Source: Ancylobacter gelatini
Lineage (GTDB): Bacteria > Pseudomonadota > Alphaproteobacteria > Rhizobiales > Xanthobacteraceae
NCBI RefSeq assembly: GCF_022601675.1
Contig: NZ_JAKVIL010000001.1
Coordinates: 62,001-126,000, forward strand
Length of the DNA: 64,000 bases
Reading direction: 5' to 3'
Shown here: one piece after another, positions 29,008 to 38,794 of the stretch
Layout of the letters: every line of letters begins with the position of its first letter
Numbering within the stretch: the stretch's first letter is position 1
The notes under the pieces: model-generated
Database searches by the model: none
Told to the model about the DNA's origin: nothing
The model's input: the letters and a program-made list of their open reading frames with translations, nothing else
Program-made: the position numbers and the translations under genes

Positions 29008-31446
29008 ATGACGAGCCCCAAGCCTCGCACCGCGCTCACGCCCGGCGTTTCCCAGACTTTTCCGGTTCTGCCGCTGCGCGACATCGTTGTCTTTCCGCAC
29101 ATGATCGTGCCGCTCTTCGTCGGTCGCGAGAAGTCCATTCGCGCGCTTGAAGAAGTCATGCGGAACGACACGTTCATCCTGCTGGCCACGCAGGAGAATG
29201 CCTCGGACGACGATCCCTCGACCGACACCATCTACAAGATCGGCACGCTCGCTTCCGTGCTCCAGCTGCTCAAGTTGCCGGACGGCACCGTGAAGGTGCT
29301 GGTCGAAGGCATCTCGCGCGCCAAGGTCGACCACTACACCGACCGCAGCGACCTCTACGAGGCCGAGGCTGTCGCGCTGGAGGAGGAACTCGGCTCCAAG
29401 GTGGAAGCCGAGGCGCTCGGCCGCTCGGTGCTGTCGGAATTCGAGAGCTATGTGAAGCTCAACAAGAAGGTGTCGCCGGAAGTCGTCGGCGTCGTGACCC
29501 AGATCGAGGACCACTCGAAGCTGGCCGATACCGTCGCCTCGCATCTCGCGGTGAAGATCCCCGAGAAGCAGGCGGTGCTGGAAGTCCTGAAGGTGACCGC
29601 GCGCCTGGAGAAGGTGCTCTCGCTGATGGAGAACGAGATTTCCGTTCTTCAGGTCGAGAAGCGCATCCGCACGCGCGTCAAGCGCCAGATGGAGAAGACG
29701 CAGCGCGAGTACTATCTCAACGAGCAGATGAAGGCGATCCAGAAGGAACTCGGCGACGGCGAGGATGGCCGCGACGAGCTCGCCGAACTGGAAGAGCGCA
29801 TCAAGACGGTCAAGCTGTCGAAGGAAGCCCGCGAGAAGGCCACGCACGAACTGAAGAAGCTGCGGCAGATGTCTCCGATGTCCGCCGAGGCGACGGTGGT
29901 GCGCAACTATCTCGACTGGCTGCTCTCGATCCCGTGGGGCAACCGCTCGAAGGTGAAGAAGGATCTTCCCTTCGCGCAGGGCGTGCTCGATTCCGAGCAT
30001 TACGGCCTCGACAAGGTGAAGGAGCGCATCGTCGAATATCTCGCGGTGCAGAGCCGGCAGAACAAGCTGACCGGACCGATCCTGTGCCTCGTCGGCCCGC
30101 CCGGCGTCGGCAAGACCTCGCTCGGCAAGTCGATCGCCAAGGCGACGGGGCGTGAATTCGTCCGTGTCGCGCTCGGCGGCGTGCGTGACGAGGCGGAGAT
30201 CCGCGGGCATCGCCGGACCTATATCGGCTCCATGCCCGGCAAGATCATCCAGTCGATGCGCAAGGCGAAGAAGGCCAACCCGCTGTTCCTGCTCGACGAG
30301 ATCGACAAGATGGGCGCCGATTTCCGCGGCGATCCGTCCTCGGCCCTGCTGGAGGTCCTCGACCCCGAGCAGAACCACACCTTCGCCGATCACTATCTGG
30401 AGGTCGATTATGACCTTTCGAACGTGATGTTCGTGACGACGGCCAATACGCTGAACATCCCGCCGGCCCTTCTGGACCGCATGGAAGTGATCCGCATTGC
30501 CGGCTACACGGAAGACGAGAAGGCCGAGATCGCCAAGAAGCACCTCATCCCGCAGGCGCTGGCCAAGCATGGCCTGCAGCTCAAGGAATGGTCGATCGAC
30601 GACGACGCGCTGCTGACCCTCATCCGCCGTTACACGCGGGAAGCCGGCGTGCGTAATCTTGAGCGCGAAATCTCCAACCTCGCCCGTAAGGCGGTGAAGG
30701 AGCTGACGCTCACCAAGAAGAAGTCGATCCGCGTCGACGAAGCCCAGCTTGAGGAATATCTCGGCGCGCCGAAGTTCCGCTATGGCGAGGCCGAGACCGA
30801 GGATCAGGTGGGTGTGGTCACCGGCCTGGCCTGGACCGAAGTCGGTGGCGAGATTCTCACCATCGAAGGCGTCATGATGCCCGGCAAGGGCAAGATGACG
30901 GTCACGGGCAATCTGCGCGACGTGATGAAGGAATCGATTTCCGCGGCGGCGTCCTATGTCCGCTCGCGCGCCGTCGATTTCGGAATCGAGCCGCCGCTGT
31001 TCGAGCGCAGGGACATCCATGTCCATGTGCCGGAGGGCGCAACCCCGAAGGACGGCCCGTCCGCCGGCGTTGCCATGGCGACCGTGCTGACCTCGGTGCT
31101 GACCGGCATCCCGATCCGTCGTGACGTCGCCATGACCGGCGAAATCACGCTCCGTGGCCGGGTGCTGCCGATCGGCGGTCTCAAGGAGAAGCTGCTGGCC
31201 GCGCTGCGCGCCGGGATCAAGAAGGTGCTGATCCCGGAGGAGAATGCCAAGGATCTCGCCGAGATCCCGAACAACGTGAAGAACGCGCTGGAAATCGTGC
31301 CGGTGTCGCGGATGGACGAAGTGCTCCGTCACGCGCTGGTGCGTCAGCCCGATCCGATCACCTGGGAAGAAAAGCCGGTGGATGTGACCCCGCCGGTGGA
31401 GCCGGTGCTCGCCATCGACGAAGGCACGGGCGTCGCGGCGCACTGA
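29008..31446 (+). CDS. lon: ATP-dependent protease Lon
   Basis: 812 residues, normal for bacterial Lon. The N-terminal substrate domain starts [15 protein letters not shown], coiled coil near 190-260 follows, Walker A G-P-P-G-V-G-K-T contains Lys369, and the protease dyad is Ser685 in D-G-P-S-A-G and Lys728 in G-L-K-E-K-L-L. The ATG at 29008 follows an AAAGGACAGAG ribosome-binding site; the longer frame from 28873 is not supported. A heat-shock promoter and a strong terminator suggest its own transcription unit. Confidence 0.97.
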   Translation: MTSPKPRTALTPGVSQTFPVLPLRDIVVFPHMIVPLFVGREKSIRALEEVMRNDTFILLATQENASDDDPSTDTIYKIGTLASVLQLLKLPDGTVKVLVEGISRAKVDHYTDRSDLYEAEAVALEEELGSKVEAEALGRSVLSEFESYVKLNKKVSPEVVGVVTQIEDHSKLADTVASHLAVKIPEKQAVLEVLKVTARLEKVLSLMENEISVLQVEKRIRTRVKRQMEKTQREYYLNEQMKAIQKELGDGEDGRDELAELEERIKTVKLSKEAREKATHELKKLRQMSPMSAEATVVRNYLDWLLSIPWGNRSKVKKDLPFAQGVLDSEHYGLDKVKERIVEYLAVQSRQNKLTGPILCLVGPPGVGKTSLGKSIAKATGREFVRVALGGVRDEAEIRGHRRTYIGSMPGKIIQSMRKAKKANPLFLLDEIDKMGADFRGDPSSALLEVLDPEQNHTFADHYLEVDYDLSNVMFVTTANTLNIPPALLDRMEVIRIAGYTEDEKAEIAKKHLIPQALAKHGLQLKEWSIDDDALLTLIRRYTREAGVRNLEREISNLARKAVKELTLTKKKSIRVDEAQLEEYLGAPKFRYGEAETEDQVGVVTGLAWTEVGGEILTIEGVMMPGKGKMTVTGNLRDVMKESISAAASYVRSRAVDFGIEPPLFERRDIHVHVPEGATPKDGPSAGVAMATVLTSVLTGIPIRRDVAMTGEITLRGRVLPIGGLKEKLLAALRAGIKKVLIPEENAKDLAEIPNNVKNALEIVPVSRMDEVLRHALVRQPDPITWEEKPVDVTPPVEPVLAIDEGTGVAAH

Positions 31447-31752
31447 GCTTTTCGGAGCCTCAAAGACCTGGAACGGCGGCACCCGCAGGGGTGTCGCCGT
31501 TTTTATTTGTCCTGCCGCATCCGCCACAGATCGGCCGGCCGACAGCCTCGCCGCCGACCGCCTAATTTGCAGGCGCCCGCGTTGCGGTACCGTTGAGGTA
31601 TTATATTACATGCAATAGCTCTGAAACCGTTTAATTATGCGGGTTTTCGGCGGGTGGGCGCTTGCAAATGCCGCAATTTGGAGAAAGTGTCTCGCCCGTC
31701 GTTGGTGCAACTCACCGACGATTCTTGTGCAATCAAGGGAAGGATCGGTCAT
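31447..31752 (+). other. lon-hupB intergenic region
   Basis: 306 bases. The first 60 hold the lon terminator (31472-31507). The rest is AT-richer than its neighbours, as often before HU genes, but no promoter match is clear enough to name, and no gene is seen. Confidence 0.4.
31472..31507 (+). terminator. Terminator after lon
   Basis: 13-base stem AACGGCGGCACCC (31472-31484) with one G-U pair to 31489-31501, loop GCAG, then TTTATTT. Confidence 0.9.
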
Positions 31753-32031
31753 ATGACCACGAAGAACGAACTCGTCGCCGCCGTGGCCGAGCAGGCCAAG
31801 CTGACGAAGGCTGCCGCTGCGGCCGCGGTCGACGCCACCTTCGACGCCATCGCCGCCTCGCTGAAGGCCGGCGAAGAAGTGAAGCTCATCGGCTTCGGCA
31901 GCTTCTCGGTCGTGACCCGCGCGGCGCGTGAAGGCCGCAACCCGCGCACCGGCAACCCGGTGAAGATCGAAGCCTCCAAGGCTCCGAAGTTCACGCCCGG
32001 CAAGGGCCTGAAGGAAGTCGTCAACGGCTGA
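31753..32031 (+). CDS. hupB: DNA-binding protein HU
   Basis: 92-residue HU-family nucleoid protein that bends and compacts DNA as a dimer. Typical parts are M-T-T-K-N-E-L-V-A-A-V-A-E-Q, the I-G-F-G-S-F turn and the DNA-intercalating arm E-G-R-N-P-R-T-G-N-P, then K-A-P-K-F-T-P-G-K-G-L-K at the C-terminus. The ATG at 31753 is chosen for family length over 31654. HU after lon is the usual order in proteobacteria. A GC hairpin (32038-32056) without a T-run follows. Confidence 0.95.
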   Translation: MTTKNELVAAVAEQAKLTKAAAAAAVDATFDAIAASLKAGEEVKLIGFGSFSVVTRAAREGRNPRTGNPVKIEASKAPKFTPGKGLKEVVNG

Positions 32032-32346
32032 AGACACGGCCCGGATCATCCGGGCCTGCTGTCGCGCCGGGCGCCCGCGCCACGCTTCGGTAATTGACCG
32101 GGCGGGTGGCGGGCGCCGCGCGAGGCCGCGCGGTGTGGTGGCGCCCGGAAACGGTGCCGCAGCCGCCTGCGCCGGCACGCTGCCCCACGCAGGGGCAGGG
32201 CCGGCGTTCTGGTTGCGGGAGGCGAAGAACTCCCGACGTGACAGGCCCGCGCGCCCGACGCGCGGAATCCTGGGCTTGCCGCCCGCGCGCGGCGATGCTT
32301 TAAGGCGCTGGCTTCGCACCGGCCGCGCCGGCCTGCGGGGTCTGGA
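32032..32346. other. hupB to tRNA-Val intergenic region
   Basis: 315 very GC-rich bases. The palindrome GGCCCGGATCATCCGGGCC (32038-32056) may end the hupB transcript. Open frames on both strands are GC-driven and lack ribosome-binding sites or recognisable products. Confidence 0.4.
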
Positions 32347-32422
32347 GGGCGGTTAGCTCAGTTGGTAGAGCATCTCGTTTACACCGAGAGGGTCGGCGGT
32401 TCGAGCCCGTCACCGCCCACCA
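32347..32422 (+). tRNA. tRNA-Val (anticodon TAC)
   Basis: 76 bases including CCA. Acceptor GGGCGGT pairs with ACCGCCC, the D arm holds AGCTCAGTTGGTAGAGC, the anticodon stem TCTCG/CGAGA encloses TTTACAC giving TAC, and the T loop has TTCGAGC. No direct repeat of its 3' end was noticed downstream, so no integration site is indicated. Confidence 0.97.
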
Positions 32423-32461
32423 CCTGACCGCACCCAACCGCACCTGCCGAGAGGCTCAGCC

Positions 32462-33133
32462 TTGAAACTTGCCCTGTTCGATTGCGATGGAACGTTGGTG
32501 GACAGCCAGGACGTCATCGTCACCGCGATGACCCGCGCCTTTGACCGCGCCGGCCGACCCGTGCCGCCGCGCTCGGCGATCCTGTCGATCGTCGGCCTCT
32601 CCCTCGTCGAGGCGATGCGCCGGCTCGGTGACGACGACCCGGCCTTTCCCGCCGAGGCGCTGGCGGAGCTGTACCGCGGGGCGTTCCACGAATTGCGGGC
32701 GGAATCAGCTGTCCTCGAGCCGCTGTTTCCCGGCATGCGCGCCACGCTCGACCTCCTGAAGGCGCGCGAGGACGTCGTGCTCGGCATCGCCACCGGCAAA
32801 TCACAGCGCGGCGTGGCCGCCGTGCTGCGTCATCACGGGCTGGAGGGGCGGTTCATGACCATCCAGACGGCGGATGACGCCCCGTCCAAGCCGCATCCCG
32901 CCATGGTGCTGCAGGCGATGGCGGCAGTGGGCGTCGAGCCGGCGGATACGGTGCTGATCGGTGACACCAGTTTCGACATGACCATGGCACGCGCCGCTGG
33001 CGCCCGTGCGCTCGGCGTGACCTGGGGCTATCATGCGCGCGACCTGCTGATGGCGTCCGGCGCCGAGCGGCTGGTGGACCACGCTGCCGACCTGCTGCCG
33101 GCTATGGACGGGCTTTGGGGGACGCGCCGATGA
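32462..33133 (+). CDS. HAD-family phosphatase (phosphoglycolate phosphatase-like)
   Basis: 223-residue HAD subfamily IA hydrolase. Motif I is F-D-C-D-G-T-L-V-D-S at the N-terminus, motif II is G-I-A-T-G-K-S, motif III has K-P-H-P, and motif IV is I-G-D-T-S-F-D-M. The cap domain is helical, as in Gph-type enzymes; a small phosphorylated metabolite is the likely substrate. The start is a TTG at 32462, directly before motif I. The stop overlaps the ATP12 gene (ATGA). Confidence 0.88.
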   Translation: MKLALFDCDGTLVDSQDVIVTAMTRAFDRAGRPVPPRSAILSIVGLSLVEAMRRLGDDDPAFPAEALAELYRGAFHELRAESAVLEPLFPGMRATLDLLKAREDVVLGIATGKSQRGVAAVLRHHGLEGRFMTIQTADDAPSKPHPAMVLQAMAAVGVEPADTVLIGDTSFDMTMARAAGARALGVTWGYHARDLLMASGAERLVDHAADLLPAMDGLWGTRR

Positions 33134-33891
33134 GCGACGAGAAGCCCGCGCCGCGCGCGCCTGACCCTGCCGCCTTCCGCACGCAGCCGGCCCTGCCCAA
33201 GCGATTCTATACTCTCGCCGCTGCCGTGCCTCACGAGAGCGGGTTCGCCGTCGCGCTCGACGGCCGGCCGGTGCGCACGCCGGGAAGACGGCCGCTCAGC
33301 GTTCCGGGGCTCGCCTTTGCCGAAGCGCTGGCGCAGGAGTGGCAAGGGCAGGGGGAGCAGATCAATCCGCTGACCATGCCGCTGACGCGCCTCGTCAACT
33401 CCGCGATCGACGGCGTGGCCGCGAACCCGGCGGAGGTTGCCGCCGAGATCGTGCGCTATGCCGGCAGCGACCTGCTGTGCTACCGCGCCGACGCGCCGCC
33501 GAAGCTCGTCATGTTGCAGCGCGATATCTGGGACCCTGTCCTGCGCTGGGCGGAGGTCGAACTTGGCGGCCGTTTCGTCCTCAGCGAGGGGATTCGTTAC
33601 GTCGAACAACCGGCGAAAACGCTCGATTATTTTGCCGCCGCACTTCCGCGCGACCCGTTGCGGCTGGCCGCTCTCAACCTGATGACGACGCTGAGCGGCT
33701 CGGCCCTGCTGAGTCTCGCGGTTTGGAGGGGTACTATTTCAGCGCAGGAAGCTTGGCGGGCGGCGCATATCGATGAAGAAGTACAGCAAGAACTGTGGGG
33801 CAAAGACCGCGAAGCGGAACTTCGTTCTGAGCAGAGGCAGAAAGACTTTTATGCTGCAGTGCGGGCACTTCGCCTCATTGATGCTCAATGA
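33130..33891 (+). CDS. ATP12-type F1-ATPase assembly chaperone
   Basis: 253-residue homologue of mitochondrial Atp12, the chaperone that binds F1 alpha subunits before hexamer assembly; it is restricted mainly to alphaproteobacteria and mitochondria. Seen are K-R-F-Y, G-F-A-V-A-L-D-G-R-P-V-R-T-P-G, Q-I-N-P-L-T-M-P-L-T-R-L-V-N-S-A-I-D and D-L-L-C-Y-R-A. It is translationally coupled to the HAD gene. A lipid-like composition change begins right after its stop, where the sequence turns AT-rich. Confidence 0.9.
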   Translation: MSDEKPAPRAPDPAAFRTQPALPKRFYTLAAAVPHESGFAVALDGRPVRTPGRRPLSVPGLAFAEALAQEWQGQGEQINPLTMPLTRLVNSAIDGVAANPAEVAAEIVRYAGSDLLCYRADAPPKLVMLQRDIWDPVLRWAEVELGGRFVLSEGIRYVEQPAKTLDYFAAALPRDPLRLAALNLMTTLSGSALLSLAVWRGTISAQEAWRAAHIDEEVQQELWGKDREAELRSEQRQKDFYAAVRALRLIDAQ

Positions 33892-34235
33892 CATCAAAAG
33901 AAACCAGTAAGCATCTCGACATCGAATTCGATAAGTTTCCGACGATTTCCTCGATACAGCTCTGCCTTTTAATGGAGCTATCGCTCGGTTTCCTGCTAAA
34001 ATTCCGTGAATTTTGCAGAAGAACATAGATTAACTGATTGATAAAAATTGAATGAGAATCGAAATTATTGCGATTTCCTTCCATTGATCGCGGATCTAGC
34101 AGGGTTCATGGTATTTTAATCCGGCATGACCGACGTATATGGGGCGTGGTTGTTGACCTGTGTGTCTTTTTTGCACTAGCGTGATGGCGTATGCGGGGTA
34201 TCTTGAAGTCGAGCTTAAGAAGGGCGGGGCGGATT
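33892..34235. other. AT-rich intergenic region before polysaccharide locus 2
   Basis: 344 bases, clearly more AT-rich than the flanks. A 46-codon frame starting at 33888, overlapping the ATP12 stop (ATGA), ends at 34028; its product is not recognised and it is not called as a gene. TTGACC (34153-34158) with a 17-base spacer to CTAGCG is a weak promoter candidate for the exported protein at 34236. Confidence 0.35.
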
Positions 34236-34979
34236 ATGATGGGCAAGTTCGGGCGGATTACCGTTTCTGCGTTGGCGCTTATGGTGTCGTTCGGTGCGCT
34301 GGACGCCGTGTCGGTGAATTCCGGTGCGGCGCGCGCTCAGGTGCTGACAGCTGCGCAGATTGCGACGCCTCCGGCGAGTGCCGAGGCGGCGGTGACGCTT
34401 CTTGTTAGTCTTATCAATCAGGCTACGAGCAACGGCACTGTTTCCACAAACGGTGCCGGTGTCACCGACGCGGTGATCCTGCTCATGACGACTTTTGAGG
34501 GTAACCCCGCTGCTGTCGGCTTCATCACCAGCGCGCTGGTCCAGGCGGCGAGCGGCGCGGTTGCTGCGCTTCAGGGGGCGGCTTTTGCCAACCTTAAGGA
34601 GCCGATTCTGACCGGTGTCGAGACGGTTATTACGGCGTGGACGGACGCGGGTGGTGAGGCTGCCAATGGTCCGGCCTTCGAGGCGTACCGCGCCCAGGTC
34701 GAGGCTATGAATGGTTACAGTGCCCTGGTCGAGTTCAGGGCGATCGCCACCAGCGGTGCTGAGCGCCAGATTTCGACGTCGAAGGACGGGCTGGGTGACG
34801 AGGATGGTGCGCCTCCCACGGGCGCGACGGTGACGCAGAGCAATCCTTTGACGCGGGTTGGTGTTCCCAGTCCTTCACTCCCGCCGGGGACGGTGTTTAC
34901 GTTTGGCGGGTTTGTTCCGGGTGCGCCGGTGACTGTCACGGTCACGGGTGAGGGCGCGGGCTCCGCGTCGCTTCAGTGA
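34236..34979 (+). CDS. Exported protein of unknown function in polysaccharide locus 2
   Basis: 247 residues, family not recognised. A signal peptide is clear: M-M-G-K-F-G-R then a hydrophobic stretch and a cleavage site after A-R-A-Q near residue 35. The mature protein has an Ala-rich, probably helical part (to about 160), then a polar Gly/Asp/Ser linker, and ends with a Pro-rich V-P-S-P-S-L-P-P-G and a Thr/Val strand-forming tail (V-T-V-T-V-T). There is no Cys, so no lipid anchor or disulphide. AAGGG precedes ATG 34236 at normal distance. T-ending codons are more common than in housekeeping neighbours. It directly precedes the beta-barrel gene, suggesting a periplasmic or surface partner. 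Confidence 0.7.
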   Translation: MMGKFGRITVSALALMVSFGALDAVSVNSGAARAQVLTAAQIATPPASAEAAVTLLVSLINQATSNGTVSTNGAGVTDAVILLMTTFEGNPAAVGFITSALVQAASGAVAALQGAAFANLKEPILTGVETVITAWTDAGGEAANGPAFEAYRAQVEAMNGYSALVEFRAIATSGAERQISTSKDGLGDEDGAPPTGATVTQSNPLTRVGVPSPSLPPGTVFTFGGFVPGAPVTVTVTGEGAGSASLQ

Positions 34980-35046
34980 AGATTTGAGTGCATTGGTTTT
35001 TGCTGTCTGTTTCGTTCGGGGCGGTATCGGGTTTCTGGGGGCATTG

Positions 35047-36324
35047 ATGAAAAAGTTTGCGGTAGTTGGGGTAGTATCGAGTTTGTCGATGGTTCCTCTC
35101 GCCAGCGTGGCGATGGCGGCAGACTATGCGCCGACGACTCGCAAGGCGGTCGAGGTTGATCCCGCTTTGGCTCCGGTCGGCGAGCGGATGGCCTACAAGC
35201 CCGATGGTGTGCAGGTCGGCTCGTTCACCCTGCTTCCGGCGTTGGGCCTGTCGACCGGTTACGACACCAACATCACGGCGACCAACACCAATACCAAGGA
35301 AGACTGGCTCTTCATTGTCCGTCCTTCGCTTCTGCTTCGTTCGGATTGGACGCGGCATATGCTGCTCTTGGATACCTACTTCGAGAGCGGCAGCTACGCG
35401 AAGTACAGCGATGCCGACTATCAGAACTATTCGTTCGGTGCTCGCGGCCGTATCGACGTGACCGACGATTTCTACCTCACCAGCTTCCTGCGTTGGTCGC
35501 ACCTGAACGAACTGCCGGGTGACGATGAGGTCGATACCGGCCTCACCGAGCCCCTCGGCTACGACCAGACGGTGGCGGGTGTCGGGCTCCGTAAGGATTT
35601 TAACCGGATGTGGGTCACGGCGGACTTCAAGTTCCGTGACCGCGACTTCGACAATTTCGTTGATGGCGTTCCGAGCAATCAGCAGTACCGCGACGGTCAG
35701 ACCTATACGGTGTCCGGCCGCGTCGGTTACGAGATCAGTCCGTTGACCAGCCTCTTCGTTGGCGGCGGCAATTCCTGGTACAACATGGAGGACTCGGACT
35801 ACAACGCGACCCAGTGGAATGTGGTCGGCGGTGTTGTGTTCGAGCCGTCCCGCCTGATGCGCGGTGAGGCTTATATCGGCTACGGCGAGTGGACCTCTGA
35901 CAATGGCGATCTCAGCAGGGTCCCCAATGTCAACTACGGTCTTGACCTGGCGTGGTTCGTTTCTCCGCTGCTGACCGTGACTTTCTCGGGCGCTCAGGAA
36001 GTTCTGACCTCGAACTATAACTATCTGGGCTTTGACGGATCGGCTGTTCTAAATTCGACCTTCGGTGTCCGCGCCGATTACGAACTGCGTCGGAGCATCA
36101 TCCTGTCGGGCTGGTTCAATTACGAGAACCAGAACTACGAAGACTTTGCGCGGGACGATGATCAGTACGTCTATGGCGCCCAGGTTCGCTACGTGATGAA
36201 CCGCTACGCCGAGTGGAAGCTGAACTACAGCTACACGGACTTCGATACCAACTTCAACGGTATCAATGGCGCCGAAAGCTACACGCGTAATGTCATTCTC
36301 GGTACGCTGACCCTCACCTACTGA
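35047..36324 (+). CDS. Large outer-membrane beta-barrel protein (BBP2-like)
   Basis: 425 residues with a signal peptide ending A-M-A near residue 23. The mature part alternates polar and aromatic residues in many strands (for example L-G-L-S-T-G-Y-D-T-N-I, W-F-N-Y-E-N-Q-N-Y, L-N-Y-S-Y-T-D-F-D-T-N) and ends in L-T-L-T-Y. Length and repeated pattern suggest an 18-strand-class barrel such as those found with short OPX proteins in Wzx/Wzy systems. Its place in the locus suggests it provides the outer-membrane pore for polysaccharide. An rho-independent terminator follows. Confidence 0.82.
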   Translation: MKKFAVVGVVSSLSMVPLASVAMAADYAPTTRKAVEVDPALAPVGERMAYKPDGVQVGSFTLLPALGLSTGYDTNITATNTNTKEDWLFIVRPSLLLRSDWTRHMLLLDTYFESGSYAKYSDADYQNYSFGARGRIDVTDDFYLTSFLRWSHLNELPGDDEVDTGLTEPLGYDQTVAGVGLRKDFNRMWVTADFKFRDRDFDNFVDGVPSNQQYRDGQTYTVSGRVGYEISPLTSLFVGGGNSWYNMEDSDYNATQWNVVGGVVFEPSRLMRGEAYIGYGEWTSDNGDLSRVPNVNYGLDLAWFVSPLLTVTFSGAQEVLTSNYNYLGFDGSAVLNSTFGVRADYELRRSIILSGWFNYENQNYEDFARDDDQYVYGAQVRYVMNRYAEWKLNYSYTDFDTNFNGINGAESYTRNVILGTLTLTY

Positions 36325-36344
36325 GCGGTTCAGGCAGGCTTTAG

Positions 36345-36379
36345 AAACGCCCTCCGTTTTCCAGCGGGGGGCGTTTTTT
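36345..36379 (+). terminator. Terminator after the beta-barrel gene
   Basis: Twelve-base stem AAACGCCCTCCG with one G-U pair to CGGGGGGCGTTT, followed by a run of T. Confidence 0.85.
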
Positions 36380-36463
36380 GTTGCACTGCCGTTGTCATGG
36401 TAGAGTGACGGCGTGGTGACCCCTGCGGTGACCAAGGACGGTGACTCGCGAGTCAGGTTGGGT

Positions 36464-37210
36464 ATGTTTTTTTTCCGTTCCCGCGCGGCGGCTCCCAAAC
36501 GCAAGCCAGCCCTCATTCCCGACGGAAGGCGCGTTTATGCGATCGGTGACATTCACGGTCGCTATGACCTGCTGACCCGGATGCTCGACACCATCCATCG
36601 CGATGCTGCGGGCGGCGCGGCCGAGCCGCAGATTGTGTTTCTTGGTGACTATATCGACCGCGGCGCCGATAGCCGCTCCGTTCTGGAGTGCCTGCGCGGC
36701 GGGACGCAGCATGGTTGGACGTGCCTGATGGGCAATCACGAGGCCATGTTGCTGGCGGTGCTCGACGGCGAGCTCGACTGGCCGATGTGGCTCGGGCATG
36801 GCGGCGCGGAGACGCTGTTCTCCTATGGCCTGTCGACGCGTGAATTCGCCGGGCGTACCGAACCGGAGGCGCTTCGCGAGGCGGTTCTGTCGGCAGTCCC
36901 TGCGAGCCATATCGACTTTCTGCGCGGCCTGGCCGGCTCTCATGAGGTCGGTGGTTATTTCTTCTGCCATGCCGGCATTCGTCCGGGCGTTGCGCTGGAG
37001 CGGCAAGTGCTGAGTGACCTTTTGTGGATCCGCGAGGATTTTACGGAGTCGGCTTTGGATCACGGCAAGCGCGTCGTTCATGGCCATACCCCGGTCATGG
37101 AGCCGGAGATCTTGCCGAACCGGGTCAATGTCGATACTGGCGCCTATCTGACCAATCGCCTGTCCTGCGTCGTGCTCGAGGCGGATCAGCTGCGGATTCT
37201 CCAGGTATGA
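36464..37210 (+). CDS. PPP-family serine/threonine phosphatase
   Basis: 248-residue metallophosphatase of the PPP superfamily (bacterial PrpE/lambda-phosphatase type). The signature metal and phosphate motifs are intact: G-D-I-H-G-R-Y, G-D-Y-I-D-R-G and G-N-H-E, then G-H-G-G, H-A-G-I-R and V-H-G-H-T-P. It is cytoplasmic. The start could be ATG 36464 (chosen) or GTG 36413; neither has a strong ribosome-binding site. The stop overlaps the start of the Wzy-like gene (ATGA), so it is part of the polysaccharide operon, where it may reverse phosphorylation by the nearby Tyr kinase or act on another target. Confidence 0.87.
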   Translation: MFFFRSRAAAPKRKPALIPDGRRVYAIGDIHGRYDLLTRMLDTIHRDAAGGAAEPQIVFLGDYIDRGADSRSVLECLRGGTQHGWTCLMGNHEAMLLAVLDGELDWPMWLGHGGAETLFSYGLSTREFAGRTEPEALREAVLSAVPASHIDFLRGLAGSHEVGGYFFCHAGIRPGVALERQVLSDLLWIREDFTESALDHGKRVVHGHTPVMEPEILPNRVNVDTGAYLTNRLSCVVLEADQLRILQV

Positions 37211-38697
37211 GCCCGGCCTCGGCGCCTTCCCGCGCTCGTCCTGGCGCCGCGCGGCAAGCTCTGCCGGCGGCGCCTTCGGGCTTTCTCTCCCGGAAGACCG
37301 GGCATGAGCGCTATAATGACGTGCTGTTGATTGGCTTCGTGCTGTGTATCGCCTGGGTGCCGCTGCCGTTTGGCAGCAATTACCTGACGATATGGGGCAT
37401 CAATGCCGTGCTGTTCGCGGCGTTGCTGATCCTGTTCGAAGCGGGACTGCTGGTCAGCGGCGCCCCTCATCCGGTAGCGCCTCGTCGTCTGTGGTGGGTA
37501 CTGGCCTTGTTCGGCCTGCTAACGCTGTGGATTTTGCTGCAACTCGCGCCTTTCGTCCCGGTCTCCTGGCAGAATCCGTTCTGGGAACTGGCGCGCGCTA
37601 TCCTCTCGCGGGTGCCCGGCGGGCCGGAGGTGGCGGGCAGCATTTCGGTATCGCCAGATTCAGGGATTCGCACGCTCGTGCGGCTGCTGACCAATGCGGC
37701 GTGCTTTTATCTGGCGCTGCAATTGTGCCGCGACAGCCGGCGCGCGGATCTTTTCCTCACTGCGCTGGTGGTGATCGGGGTCGTCTATGCGGTGTTCGGC
37801 ATCGGGCAGTTTCTCCTTTTTCCCGATCGCCTGCTATGGATAGAGAAACAGCATTATGTGGAATCGCTGACCTCGACATTCGTCAACCGCAATAACTACG
37901 CAACCTTCGCCAGTATTGGCGCGATCGCGGCCATCGGCCTGTTGATCGATGTTCACCGCCGGGGGGGTGTCGGGCGCGATCTTCCGCTGCCGCTTCGAGT
38001 GGCGGCCTTCGTCGATATCAGCCTGCGGAGCGGCGCGCTGCTGCTCGCCGCCGTTGCGGTGCTGATGGTCGCCCTGTTCCTGACGGCTTCACGCGCGGGC
38101 GTCACGGCCGGCCTGTGCGGCGTGATTGCGTTGATCTGCCTGCTGCTGGTGTTCTCGCGCCGCAAATGGTTCATCGCGGTGCTGGCGCTGCCGATTTTCG
38201 CGATGCTGATTGCGGCCATGCTCTATTCGGGCGACATGCTGGCCGATCGACTGGCGGACACGTCCAACGACGCAATGCGGTCCTCGGTCATCTTGCGGAC
38301 GTTGAATGCGATACTCGATTCGCCATGGCTCGGTTTCGGCTATGGCAGCTTCGACGACATGTATACGGTCTATAAGCTTCCGGACCAATGGATCAGCACT
38401 CATTGGGACAAGGCACATAATACCTATGCCGAACTGCTGTTCGAGCTCGGTGTGCCGGCGGCGCTGGGCATGTTCGTGCTGGTGGGCGGCATTCTCGGCG
38501 CCATTCTGATGAATGTACGCCGGCGGGAGACGCGGCCGGTCATCAGCCTCGTGGCGCTCGCGGCCAGCGTGACGGTGCTTCTGCATGCACTGGTCGATTT
38601 CAGCGTGCAGATTCAAGCGGTCGCGCTGTTCTACTGGGCTTTGGTGGGTGCGGGGCTCGCGCAGAGCTGGAGCCGACGCATCGACACCAGCGTTTAA
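37207..38697 (+). CDS. O-antigen ligase/polymerase family protein (Wzy-like)
   Basis: 496-residue polytopic inner-membrane protein with about 11-12 hydrophobic segments. The large periplasmic region near 370-410 has S-P-W-L-G-F-G-Y-G-S-F and H-W-D-K-A-H-N-T-Y-A-E, matching the W-x-G-x-G and H-N-x-x-x-E motifs of the family. It would polymerise the locus 2 repeat unit. It is translationally coupled to the phosphatase and convergent with the short OPX gene, with a strong hairpin between. It is a distant counterpart of the protein at 1726-3111. Confidence 0.85.
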   Translation: MSPASAPSRARPGAARQALPAAPSGFLSRKTGHERYNDVLLIGFVLCIAWVPLPFGSNYLTIWGINAVLFAALLILFEAGLLVSGAPHPVAPRRLWWVLALFGLLTLWILLQLAPFVPVSWQNPFWELARAILSRVPGGPEVAGSISVSPDSGIRTLVRLLTNAACFYLALQLCRDSRRADLFLTALVVIGVVYAVFGIGQFLLFPDRLLWIEKQHYVESLTSTFVNRNNYATFASIGAIAAIGLLIDVHRRGGVGRDLPLPLRVAAFVDISLRSGALLLAAVAVLMVALFLTASRAGVTAGLCGVIALICLLLVFSRRKWFIAVLALPIFAMLIAAMLYSGDMLADRLADTSNDAMRSSVILRTLNAILDSPWLGFGYGSFDDMYTVYKLPDQWISTHWDKAHNTYAELLFELGVPAALGMFVLVGGILGAILMNVRRRETRPVISLVALAASVTVLLHALVDFSVQIQAVALFYWALVGAGLAQSWSRRIDTSV

Positions 38698-38743
38698 GGT
38701 CGCACACCGGAGAACGGAATTCCGGGTGCAACGACGCCGAATC

Positions 38744-38782
38744 CCAAGCGAAGGGTCGGCATAAAGCCGACCTTCCGCTTGG
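38744..38782. terminator. Bidirectional hairpin between convergent genes
   Basis: Seventeen-base arms (38744-38760 and 38766-38782) share CCAAGCG and GTCGGC blocks and differ only in the middle, around a 5-base loop. It separates the Wzy-like gene from the short OPX gene. Confidence 0.7.
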
Positions 38783-38794
38783 GGTCGCAGACGA

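Noticed and set aside
32094-32319. Frames on both strands between hupB and tRNA-Val
   Set aside because: GC-driven, Arg/Pro-rich and without ribosome-binding sites.
33888-34028. 46-codon frame overlapping the ATP12 stop
   Set aside because: The ATGA overlap is attractive but there is no recognisable product or supporting evidence.
32347-34235. Integrated element at tRNA-Val
   Set aside because: No integrase, no repeat of the tRNA 3' end and only housekeeping genes adjoin.
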